DNA of 64,000 nucleotides, taken from contig JAFMIU010000010.1 in the NCBI GenBank assembly GCA_017853835.1, positions 1 through 64,000 on the forward strand. The letters are read 5' to 3'. A model generated the notes under the pieces. That model was not told where the DNA came from and did no database searches. It saw only the letters and a list, made by a program, of their open reading frames with translations. Shown piece by piece: positions 16,450 through 23,517 of the stretch. Both the position numbers and the translations under genes were made by a program. Numbering within the stretch: the stretch's first letter is position 1; every line of letters begins with the position of its first letter. The DNA is from Pirellulales bacterium. GTDB taxonomy: Bacteria > Planctomycetota > Planctomycetia > Pirellulales > UBA1268.

Positions 16450-17549
16450 CCACTCTTCGCGTCCATCTCCCGGGCGAAACGGGCCCAGCCGCAGATCGTT
16501 CCTACGAGATCCAATGCGGCCGCGGCCTGATCGATGCGCTCGGCCGAGTGCTCCACGATGCCGGCGTGCGGCGATCGGTGATCATCGCCGATGGAGGCGT
16601 GGCCTCCACCCACGCGGCCCGCGCCCAGGCGTCGATCGTCGCTGCCGGCATCGATGCCCCCATGCTGGAGGTTCCGGCGGGCGAAGCCTCAAAATCCCTG
16701 GCGTCGGCGGGCCGTCTGTGGGACGAGTTTGCCCGCATGGCCGTTGACCGTTCAACGCACGTTGTGGCGGTGGGAGGAGGGGTCGTGGGCGACCTGGCCG
16801 GATTCGTCGCCGCCACGTTTGCCCGAGGAATTCCGGTGTGGCAGGTGCCGACAACCCTGGTGGCCCAGGTCGACAGCGCCATCGGCGGCAAGACGGGCAT
16901 CAACCTCGCCGGGGGGAAAAACCTCGTCGGGGCCTTCTGGCAGCCGGCCGGTGTGATCGCCGACATCGACACACTGGCATCGCTCCCCGACCGCGAGTTC
17001 ACGAGTGGCCTTGCGGAAGTGGTGAAATACGGCGTGATCTTTGATCCGGAGTTCTTCGGATGGCTGGAAACCAACGCCCTGGCCCTCCTCGCCCGGGAGC
17101 CTGCCGCCCTGGCCCACGCCGTTCACCGGTCGGCGGCCATGAAGGCTGATGTGGTGGAACGCGACGAACGGGAACGGTCCGGGCTCCGGGCCGCCCTCAA
17201 CTATGGCCACACGTTCGCCCACGCCTATGAAACCGCTGCCGGGTATGGCGTTTTGCTGCATGGCGAGGCGGTCGCCATCGGCATGGCGATGGCGGCGAGG
17301 CTCGCCTGTCGCCTCGGCCGAATTCCAGCGTCACTCGTGGCTCGGCACGATGCTCTCCTCACGTCGCTCAACCTGCCGGTGAATCCACCCGCCAGCCTCC
17401 GTGAGCCGGGCCCGCTCGTGACGATCATGGCCCGGGATAAAAAGGCCGTCGCCGGCACGCTGCGATTTGTGCTGCCCGACCGACTCGGCCATGTGGAGCT
17501 CGTGGACGGTGTGCCCCCGCAGCTCGTCGGCGACGTGCTCCGCGGATAG
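16446..17549 (+). CDS. aroB: 3-dehydroquinate synthase
   Basis: It converts DAHP to 3-dehydroquinate, the second step of the shikimate pathway, using NAD and a divalent metal. The 367-residue product shows the NAD-binding VVAVGGGVVGDLAGF, TTLVAQVDSAIGGKTGINL, GLAEVVKYGVI and the metal ligands in LNYGHTFAHAYE and LLHGEAVAIGM. It starts with GTG, overlapping the upstream small gene by 4 nt. It is followed by a hairpin cluster and a terminator. Confidence 0.96.
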   Translation: MTTLRVHLPGETGPAADRSYEIQCGRGLIDALGRVLHDAGVRRSVIIADGGVASTHAARAQASIVAAGIDAPMLEVPAGEASKSLASAGRLWDEFARMAVDRSTHVVAVGGGVVGDLAGFVAATFARGIPVWQVPTTLVAQVDSAIGGKTGINLAGGKNLVGAFWQPAGVIADIDTLASLPDREFTSGLAEVVKYGVIFDPEFFGWLETNALALLAREPAALAHAVHRSAAMKADVVERDERERSGLRAALNYGHTFAHAYETAAGYGVLLHGEAVAIGMAMAARLACRLGRIPASLVARHDALLTSLNLPVNPPASLREPGPLVTIMARDKKAVAGTLRFVLPDRLGHVELVDGVPPQLVGDVLRG

Positions 17550-17584
17550 TCGCCCGCGGGCAGTCCTGGGCCCACAGCCCAACG

Positions 17585-17651
17585 GGGGGTGGAGCGAATC
17601 GCACCACCCCCTGGGGCATCCAGCCCCAGGCGCTGGAGCGAATCGCCCCAG
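17585..17651 (+). other. cluster of three consecutive hairpins after aroB
   Basis: Hairpin 1 has an 8-bp stem, 17585-17592 with 17604-17611. Hairpin 2 (17611-17629) is CTGGGGC-ATCCA-GCCCCAG. Hairpin 3 pairs 17633-17636 with 17648-17651. Hairpins 1 and 3 carry the same tip, TGG-A-GCG-AAT-CGC-(A or C)-CCA, on different lower stems. This looks like a structured RNA or a repeat element. It lies within the 353-nt gap between aroB and the next gene. Confidence 0.55.
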
Positions 17652-17711
17652 TGACGGCCCAATCGGCCCAGTCCGCACACCCGGCCTCCGCGCCAGAAAA
17701 CGACATGAATC

Positions 17712-17742
17712 GGCCTAAAAAGGCCATTTTTCGTTTTTCTTT
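17712..17742 (+). terminator. Rho-independent terminator after aroB
   Basis: GGCCT-AAAA-AGGCC (17712-17725) is followed by a T-rich tract, ATTTTTCGTTTTTCTTTC. The stem is only 5 bp but the U-rich tail is strong. It separates aroB from the sigma54-type promoter 16 nt downstream. Confidence 0.6.
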
Positions 17743-17757
17743 CTGAAAAGCATGGGA

Positions 17758-17775
17758 TTGGCACGCTGGATGCAT
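17758..17775 (+). promoter_or_regulatory. sigma54-type (-24/-12) promoter
   Basis: The sequence is TTGGCACG-CTGG-ATGCAT. The established RpoN consensus is YTGGCACG-N4-TTGCW. The GG and GC dinucleotides are spaced by 10 nt as required, and only the first T of the -12 element differs. It sits directly after the aroB terminator and 127 nt before the first gene of the cluster, on the same strand. The predicted start is near 17786. It needs an enhancer-binding activator, none of which is encoded in this window. Confidence 0.7.
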
Positions 17776-17902
17776 GTGGTTTCTCGTGGCGACGACTGCC
17801 ACCGACGGATGGTGGAAGCCGGAGCCCACCGAAACGCCCAGCCTGTTCACTTCGCAGAACCTCACCACCACGCTCTGCATCTACCGAATCGAGGTTTCGA
17901 CC

Positions 17903-18382
17903 ATGACCCCAATGTCACGTTCCTCCACGAATCGCCAGTCGCGATCCCAGATCGCCCGGATCGGTTCGTCACTGCTTGTGAGCGGCTGTATGGCGGCTGG
18001 GTCGGTTGTGGCGGTGGCACTCTCCGCATCGGGTGACGAGTTTGCCATGAGCGGTGTGTCCACGGCTGAGCAACTCAAGCCGCTGGCCGACCTCGCTGCG
18101 TTCCAGTACGGCAATGCCCGCATCGTCTCCGCCGCGCCGGCTTCGCTGCCCCCTGCCATCGACTTCCATCTCAGGCCGTCCGTGCCCATGGAAAACCGCG
18201 GCGAATCGCTGGCGGCCAGCGAGGCGTTTGCCCACTCGAAGGCGGTCATGCCGCTGCTCGTAGGTGACCTCGACGGAGCCCCAACCTCGTCGCTCTACCG
18301 TCCAACGACTGCCCGATCCGTCGGTGCCGCTCCATCGCTTCCTCACTCAACCCGTCCGGTGGTCGTCCGGCGCGGCAGGTGA
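17903..18382 (+). CDS. membrane-anchored protein of unknown function, first gene of the sigma54-type cluster
   Basis: The 159-residue product starts at ATG 17903 with GAGG 8 nt upstream. It has a basic N-terminus (MTPMSRSSTNRQSRSQ), one hydrophobic segment (about residues 20-43, including SLLVSGCMAAGSVVAVALS) and a Pro/Ala/Ser-rich C-terminal part ending RPVVVRRGR. The segment could be a membrane anchor or an uncleaved signal. I recognise no family. It is followed on the same strand by two receiver-like genes and is probably cotranscribed with them. Confidence 0.6.
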   Translation: MTPMSRSSTNRQSRSQIARIGSSLLVSGCMAAGSVVAVALSASGDEFAMSGVSTAEQLKPLADLAAFQYGNARIVSAAPASLPPAIDFHLRPSVPMENRGESLAASEAFAHSKAVMPLLVGDLDGAPTSSLYRPTTARSVGAAPSLPHSTRPVVVRRGR

Positions 18383-18465
18383 ATCGCAATCCAACCTCTC
18401 ACATCGAATTGCTTTTTTCGCAGTCAACAAGGTTTCAACCCGTACTTCTCAAAGGGCCTTTGGCC

Positions 18466-18945
18466 ATGAACTCCCAGTCCGCCCACACGCTCCGTTCGGC
18501 CGGCATTCACGAGATCGTGATCGTCGACGCCACCTGTGACCGCTACGGCGATTTCGTCCAGGCTGCTCAGGCCGGCGAGGTCGGCGTTCACTTCTGCGTC
18601 GATGGCCGCTCCGCGGTTCGCCTCTCGCGTCGCTTTCGTGCCGACGCATGGCTCGTTGCCTCCGAACTGCCCGACATGTCGGGCTTCGATCTCCTCGACA
18701 TGCTGTCGCCGCACGTGCTCCAGGGCGGTGTCGATCCGCTGCTCCAGGGATCGCGAATCTCGCTCGACCACGTCGGCCATGGCATGCGATCGGGCATCTT
18801 CATCGTGTCCGACACGTATTCGATGGATGAAGAACAGCGGGCCCTCGCCTCGGGCGTGGCCGGCTATCTCATTCGCCCGATCACCCTCGACATCATCCGG
18901 GCTGCCCGCCTGCCGGCCGATGTCTCCACCGTCACCGTGTCCTGA
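18466..18945 (+). CDS. degenerate receiver-domain (pseudo-REC) protein 1
   Basis: The 159-residue protein has a response-regulator receiver layout: beta1 EIVIVDAT (residues 16-23), then DAWLVASELPDMSGFDLLDML (60-80), beta4 IFIVSDTY and YLIRPITLDII. The phosphoacceptor Asp is replaced by Ala65 (canonical D-x-x-LPDMSG becomes ASELPDMSG). One residue of the acidic pair is lost and the switch Lys is Arg137. About 30 residues are inserted after alpha3. It therefore cannot be a normal phosphorylated receiver. A GTG start at 18379, overlapping the previous stop, is an alternative (188 residues). Confidence 0.65.
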   Translation: MNSQSAHTLRSAGIHEIVIVDATCDRYGDFVQAAQAGEVGVHFCVDGRSAVRLSRRFRADAWLVASELPDMSGFDLLDMLSPHVLQGGVDPLLQGSRISLDHVGHGMRSGIFIVSDTYSMDEEQRALASGVAGYLIRPITLDIIRAARLPADVSTVTVS

Positions 18946-18972
18946 ACCATCCGCTGAGATGGAGTTGCAGCC

Positions 18973-19509
18973 ATGAGCCCCATGCCTTCCTTCGATCAGC
19001 CCACCCTGAACCGAGTGCCGAGCATCGTGGTGGTCGACCCCCGGTTCGATGCCTACATGCCGCTGGCGGCCAGTGCTCGCCATGGGGCGATCGAGTTGCA
19101 TATGCGTTCCAGTGGTGCCGACGCCCTCCGGCTCGGGAAGCGGCTCGATGTCGACGCGTGGATCGTGGCGGAAGACCTCGACGATATGTCCGGGCACGAT
19201 CTGGTGGAGCTGCTCAAGGGCGGTTCCTCAGCGTCGGTGGCGATGGTCGTCGACTCGAGGCCTGGCCATCGAGCCCTCGTGGCGGCTACCGCGGCCGACG
19301 AGGCGGGCGCTGACACCATCCTCTCGCATCCGATCAGTTTTGCCGACCTCGAGCGGCTTCTCAGCCTCACCGACGCTCCCGTCGCGTCGACCGGCGAGCG
19401 CACGGTGGTCACGCTTCCCATCGGTGTTGGCGGCGTCGTCGTCGCGGTCGCCGTTCTTGCATTTGGAATCTCTGCTTCTGCCCTTGCATCCCTCGGAGTT
19501 CTGTCATGA
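18973..19509 (+). CDS. degenerate receiver-domain (pseudo-REC) protein 2 with C-terminal membrane helix
   Basis: The 178-residue product starts at ATG 18973 with GGAG upstream. It is a paralogue of the preceding protein: beta1 SIVVVDPRFD, then DAWIVAEDLDDMSGHDLVEL, where the phosphoacceptor position is Ala66, and the switch Lys is His119 (ILSHPISFADLERLL). After residue 140 comes a hydrophobic helix (about 149-176) absent from protein 1, so it is probably tethered to the membrane with the receiver-like domain in the cytosol. It overlaps the next 37-codon gene by 4 nt. Confidence 0.65.
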   Translation: MSPMPSFDQPTLNRVPSIVVVDPRFDAYMPLAASARHGAIELHMRSSGADALRLGKRLDVDAWIVAEDLDDMSGHDLVELLKGGSSASVAMVVDSRPGHRALVAATAADEAGADTILSHPISFADLERLLSLTDAPVASTGERTVVTLPIGVGGVVVAVAVLAFGISASALASLGVLS

Positions 19510-19619
19510 ACATCTCCTCCCGCACCTCGACCCGCGGCTACTGGGCCCTCACCCGAGCCGACGTTCTGCTCTGCTCGCTTCCGATCGTCGTGTTCCTCTC
19601 GATCGTCTCGCTGGTCTGA
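19506..19619 (+). CDS. 37-residue single-pass membrane peptide
   Basis: ATG 19506 overlaps the stop of the preceding gene (ATGA), a typical coupled start. The product has a polar N-terminus (MNISSRTSTRGYWALTRAD) and one hydrophobic stretch (VLLCSLPIVVFLSIVSLV) reaching the C-terminus. It is too short for routine gene callers. The overlap, the hydrophobicity and the position between two secreted or membrane genes support it. The function is unknown. Confidence 0.5.
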   Translation: MNISSRTSTRGYWALTRADVLLCSLPIVVFLSIVSLV

Positions 19620-19652
19620 CCACCAGTGGCACCGATTCGTGGGATCGCACGA

Positions 19653-19949
19653 ATGGTGGCACGGTGCCGCCCGCTCGGCCTCGGGCAGGCGATGCTCCTT
19701 GGGAGCCTGACGATCGCGTTCGCCACCGTGGCAACGCCGGCGTCGGCCCAAAACGACTGGCAGTTTCCCGACCCCTACTTCGGGGCGCTCCAGTTTGAAA
19801 AGTCTCACCCGCCCCGTCCTCCCAGGGTGGCGGCGACGCCCGACGCGACATCGCCGCGTGATCACCAGGTGGCACCTCGTCGATCGCAGGCCGTTCGCCA
19901 CAGGGGCTACCGCACCCGGCCTCGCTGGGGCGCGAAACCTCCGCAGTAA
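19653..19949 (+). CDS. small secreted basic, proline-rich protein
   Basis: From ATG 19653 the product is 98 residues with a clear signal peptide: MVARCRPLGLGQ, a hydrophobic core AMLLGSLTIAFATVA, and ASA cut before QNDWQFPDPYFG. The mature part is rich in Pro, Arg and His. A GTG at 19626 would add nine residues. It ends 21 nt before the subtilisin-like gene, so both are likely exported from the same transcript. The function is unknown. Confidence 0.6.
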   Translation: MVARCRPLGLGQAMLLGSLTIAFATVATPASAQNDWQFPDPYFGALQFEKSHPPRPPRVAATPDATSPRDHQVAPRRSQAVRHRGYRTRPRWGAKPPQ

Positions 19950-19970
19950 CCCTCCTCCCTATCCCCTGTC

Positions 19971-21821
19971 ATGCGAAACCGCTTGTGGCCCGTTGTCGGG
20001 TCTTTTTTTTTGCTGGTGGCGGTGGGCTGGTCGATGTGCCAAGCCGCGCCACCACTGGCCGGCGGGTTCGGCCGCCTGAGCGCGGAGTCGGGTGAGGTCA
20101 CCGCGGGCGTCTGGCTTCCCGACGATGCCGATCCCTCGGGTGACATCACGACGACCGTCGGGGGGCTCGCCTTCAACGTCAACTCCTTCCTCGGCGCCAC
20201 CACCTACTACAACCACGCCACTCCCATCACCGGCCAGAACACGATCACCACCAACCTGGAGGCCGGGTTTTTCTGGAACGGCCAGGAGACCCTGGCCCAT
20301 GTGGCAACGAATGCCACCAACTTCGTCTCGGGCACGTCCTCGTGGGGTGGGGCGGCCGTCGCGCCGAAGTACGACCGCCACGCCACCTGGGCCTCCATGC
20401 TGATCGGCGGCCACACCACGGCCGGTGGCGGCATCTACCAGCAGGGCATCGCCTACGGCACCGATCTTCGCTCGGGTGCCATCGCCTCGAGCTGGGTTTC
20501 GCCCGCCTATGCCTTGTCGTTCAATTTCTCCACCGAATCGTTCGTGGTTCCCTACCAACAGACCTTCGGTGTGGCCGACGTGGTCAACTCCAGCTGGGGA
20601 TTCACCGACCCGGGCGGAACGAATGCCTACTCGATCGTGATGGATGCCTACGCCTACCAGAACCCGGCCACGACCTACGTCACCAGTGCCGGCAACAGCG
20701 GCCCCGGATCCAACACCGTGGGGTCACCCGGGGCCGGCTACAACTCCATCACGGTGGGCGCCTTGGCCAACGCCAACACCTTCGATTCCGCCGCCAGTTT
20801 CAGCAGCCGTGCGCCCCAGACCTTCGGCTACCTCAACACGTCGGGCAGCGCGGTATCGGTGCCCAACGTGCGGGCTGCCGTCGACATCGCCGCCCCCGGA
20901 GCCTCGATCGTCAGCGGGTTCTACGGCGGCCAGAACGGTGGCAACAACACGACGCTGGTCAGTTCGACCAACCAGGGCACCGCCCCCGACGTGTATTCGA
21001 TGGGCATCCAGGGCACGAGCTTTGCCGCGCCGATCGTGGCGGGAGGGGCGTCGCTTGTCACCAGCGCGGCCAAAACCCTCCCCTCGCTGTCGGCCATACC
21101 CGACGCGACGCAGAGTGTCGTCGTGAAGGCCCTCCTGCTCAATGGGGCCGACAAGACGACGGGCTGGTCCAATGGCCAGCAGAGCGTCACGGTCGGAGGC
21201 ACCACCTACCTCCGCACGACCCAGTCGCTCGACTGGGCCGTGGGGACGGGCCGCATGAACCTCGACACCACCTTCGACCTCCAGGTCAACGGCCAGACCG
21301 ATGTGGTCGGCACCGGCACGGGCGCGATGGGCACGGTTGCCCTCACTGGCTGGGACTATGGCAACTCCGTGCTTGGTGTCACCAACGACTATGCGATCAC
21401 GGGCGAACTGACCGGGGGCTCCACCCTCACGACCACGCTCGACTGGCTTCGAAACCGATCGTTCAACGTGGCAACCCTCACCTACTCGGATGTTGCCCAG
21501 GCCAACCTCGACGTTTCCGTGTGGCAGCTCGACGGCGGCGAGGCGTTCACCACGCTCATCGCCCGTTCCGAGAGCCTCTACAACACGGTCGAACACCTCT
21601 CGTTCACGATCCCAAGCACCGGCCGTTACGGCCTGCGCGTCGAGTATCCGGCCAACACGTTCGACAACACGACGGGTGCGGTCTGGGGCTCGCCAGCCTA
21701 TCCGCAGGACTATGCCATCTCGTGGTCGGCCGTGCCCGAGCCGGGCTTGACCACCGCGGCACTCGCCGGCGTGGCCACCACCGCGGTGATCCGCCGCCGG
21801 TCGTGGCGAAGCAGACGGTGA
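19971..21821 (+). CDS. PEP-CTERM-anchored subtilisin-like (S8) protein
   Basis: The 616-residue exported protein has a signal peptide (residues 1-26) and an S8-like core with His137 in DRHATWASMLIGG, Asn242 in TSAGNSGPG, DIAAPG at 305-310 and Ser350 in GTSFAAPIVAG. Where the catalytic Asp is expected I see TNLEAGFFW, with Glu97. A beta-rich C-terminal domain follows, then the PEP-CTERM tail VPEPGLTTAALAG, a helix and RRRSWRSRR. An exosortase would cut and anchor it at the cell surface. It lies 21 nt after the small secreted protein, last in the sigma54-type cluster. Peptidase activity is not certain. Confidence 0.8.
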   Translation: MRNRLWPVVGSFFLLVAVGWSMCQAAPPLAGGFGRLSAESGEVTAGVWLPDDADPSGDITTTVGGLAFNVNSFLGATTYYNHATPITGQNTITTNLEAGFFWNGQETLAHVATNATNFVSGTSSWGGAAVAPKYDRHATWASMLIGGHTTAGGGIYQQGIAYGTDLRSGAIASSWVSPAYALSFNFSTESFVVPYQQTFGVADVVNSSWGFTDPGGTNAYSIVMDAYAYQNPATTYVTSAGNSGPGSNTVGSPGAGYNSITVGALANANTFDSAASFSSRAPQTFGYLNTSGSAVSVPNVRAAVDIAAPGASIVSGFYGGQNGGNNTTLVSSTNQGTAPDVYSMGIQGTSFAAPIVAGGASLVTSAAKTLPSLSAIPDATQSVVVKALLLNGADKTTGWSNGQQSVTVGGTTYLRTTQSLDWAVGTGRMNLDTTFDLQVNGQTDVVGTGTGAMGTVALTGWDYGNSVLGVTNDYAITGELTGGSTLTTTLDWLRNRSFNVATLTYSDVAQANLDVSVWQLDGGEAFTTLIARSESLYNTVEHLSFTIPSTGRYGLRVEYPANTFDNTTGAVWGSPAYPQDYAISWSAVPEPGLTTAALAGVATTAVIRRRSWRSRR

Positions 21822-21834
21822 GCACGCGAAAAGG

Positions 21835-23130
21835 TCACCACCTCGCTTCAACGGCCATCCCGCCGAGATCGGCCATCGGAAGCGGCACGACCCGCACCTC
21901 CATGCCGGCAAGCTGCGTCTCGGTCATGCTCACCGCCCGGGAACTCGCCCAGGCGAGATACCAGCCCAGGAACACCTGCGACGGGTAGTGGGCGTTGTCG
22001 GTCATGCGGGAGAAGCCAACGAATGTCGAGCACACGTAGAGCGTGCCTTTGAGCAGCGGGCTCTCCACCATGTCGGCCGCGGCCAAAAATGGGATCGCTC
22101 CCACGAAGGCATGGCCGCTGACGCCGTTGTTGTCGTTGAAGAAATGCCAGTGGCTGCCGTAGCCGTCGGACGGCCGCGAGGCACCGGTGGCCAACTGCAG
22201 CACGTACAGGGGCGGAGCGCCGACCACAAACATTCGGAGTGACCGTGATCCCCATTCCCCAACCACATCCCCGAAGGGATTTCCCTCGAAGACCAGCCCC
22301 GTGGCCGCGGCAACACCGAAAATAGGCAGGACGTACCGTCCCTCACCGATGTCCTTGCAGCCGGAGAAAAACGTCCCGACCCCCGTCGGCTCCACGCCGT
22401 TTTGCCAGGCTGTCTGCATGGTGTCGTCGAAGCCCGTGTTGGCCATCAGAGCCCCAGCACCAAACGCCGCCGTCACGCAGACGAGCCCCTCGCAGTCGTA
22501 GAAGTTTTTGTAGTCGCGCCACACCTTGTGGCCGGCGCGTGAGGCCCGAGGGAAGCGGCTTTTTGACCAGGGAAGGTCCGCCGCGGCCGTCGGCAGAAAC
22601 TCCTCGCGATCGAGTGGCGGCAGGGCAAACATCGGATCGGCCGTGGGAGCAACCTGCGAGGCGAGTTCGACGCTCATGTCGGCGATGGCTGGAGAACTCT
22701 CCCACGCGCCCACCAGCTCAATGCCGGTGCCCCCCGCGGCGGCGCCAGCAAGCGTCTGGGTTTGCACGCCGGCTTGAAGCCACGCACCGTCGGCATCTGG
22801 CGTCAGCCGCACGATCGCCCGCTGGCGTGTTGGCGGCCACGATGGAGTGATCTGGTCCTGCGGTTCCACCCATGCCGACTCAATGAGTCCGGCACTCCCG
22901 ATTGCAAAGTCGGGTTCCACGAGCCGGGCGATCGGCCATTCTGCGGCAACCGTGGCCGTCGTGCGCTGCCAGAGTTCTGGTGCCGCTCCCGACACCAGAA
23001 TTCCCCGAGGATCGTCGGCGCGCACCGCGATCGGGGCAAGGCATGCCATCGTCACGATTGCCACGAGGCAACGGACTAGGCGGCCTCCCCTCACCGGCAC
23101 GAACGCTGGCTGGAAAGCGGGGTGAACCAT
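21835..23130 (-). CDS. exported PAP2-superfamily protein with altered motif 3
   Basis: PAP2 proteins are membrane or periplasmic phosphatases or haloperoxidases. From ATG 23130 the product is 431 residues with a signal peptide (LVRCLVAIVTMACLAPIAVRA). Motif 1 (GASRP), motif 2 (GVSGHAFVGA) and motif 3 (SRMTDNAHYPSQV) are present. In motif 3 the usual SRx5Hx3D ends in Gln instead of Asp. The nucleophile His and the SGH His are kept. Several hydrophobic helices lie in the C-terminal half, and the N-terminal about 180 residues have no clear family. It converges with the subtilisin-like gene, 13 nt apart. Confidence 0.75.
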   Translation of the reverse strand: MVHPAFQPAFVPVRGGRLVRCLVAIVTMACLAPIAVRADDPRGILVSGAAPELWQRTTATVAAEWPIARLVEPDFAIGSAGLIESAWVEPQDQITPSWPPTRQRAIVRLTPDADGAWLQAGVQTQTLAGAAAGGTGIELVGAWESSPAIADMSVELASQVAPTADPMFALPPLDREEFLPTAAADLPWSKSRFPRASRAGHKVWRDYKNFYDCEGLVCVTAAFGAGALMANTGFDDTMQTAWQNGVEPTGVGTFFSGCKDIGEGRYVLPIFGVAAATGLVFEGNPFGDVVGEWGSRSLRMFVVGAPPLYVLQLATGASRPSDGYGSHWHFFNDNNGVSGHAFVGAIPFLAAADMVESPLLKGTLYVCSTFVGFSRMTDNAHYPSQVFLGWYLAWASSRAVSMTETQLAGMEVRVVPLPMADLGGMAVEARW

Positions 23131-23193
23131 GGACGCCGCGGACTGTCCCAGCCTGTGACGGGCGGGGCAACCCGACTCTTGCCCACATTTCAC

Positions 23194-23517
23194 CTAGGCA
23201 AGCGTCGCAAACAGCCTTGATTTCCCCGTTGCCGTGCCCTCAGCAGTCAGGCTCGCGAAGGCGGCGGCCGACGCGGAAAGATACGGGCCCTGGTCAAGCA
23301 GGTTCGTCGCGAGAAACGCCCCGATGTCGAGGGAGTCGCAGATGCCGTCGTAGTTGAAATCCCCCTCCGACCACCCCTGCGTCACCACCGTGTCGAGCGA
23401 GGCCGCACCGAGCAGCGACGACACATCGAGGATGTCGATCTGGCCGTCCATGTTCACGTCGCCGGCCGCCGCATATCCAACTCTCTCATGAGCACTGGTA
23501 CAGAAACCGGGAGGGGG
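23194..23517 (-). pseudogene. 3' fragment of a dockerin-like surface-protein gene
   Basis: The open frame is closed at its 5' side by TGA at 23518-23520. It encodes AAAGDVNMDGQIDILDVSSL and then GDFNYDGICDSLDIGAF, two Ca-binding-type dockerin-like repeats, and ends SRLFATLA without a PEP-CTERM tail. The same arrangement forms the C-terminal part of the GH16 protein at 46441-49086, so this is the tail of a much larger exported protein whose front is missing. No start codon with a ribosome binding site is visible. Confidence 0.6.

Noticed and set aside
20342..21911. Alternative long frames overlapping the subtilisin-like gene on both strands
   Set aside because: They lack any domain similarity, whereas the chosen frame has a signal peptide, S8 motifs and a PEP-CTERM tail.
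23194..23457. Dockerin-like ORF as an intact small gene
   Set aside because: ATG inside the first calcium-type repeat is not a plausible start, the repeat begins upstream of it, and no signal peptide or ribosome binding site exists, so I treat it as a fragment.
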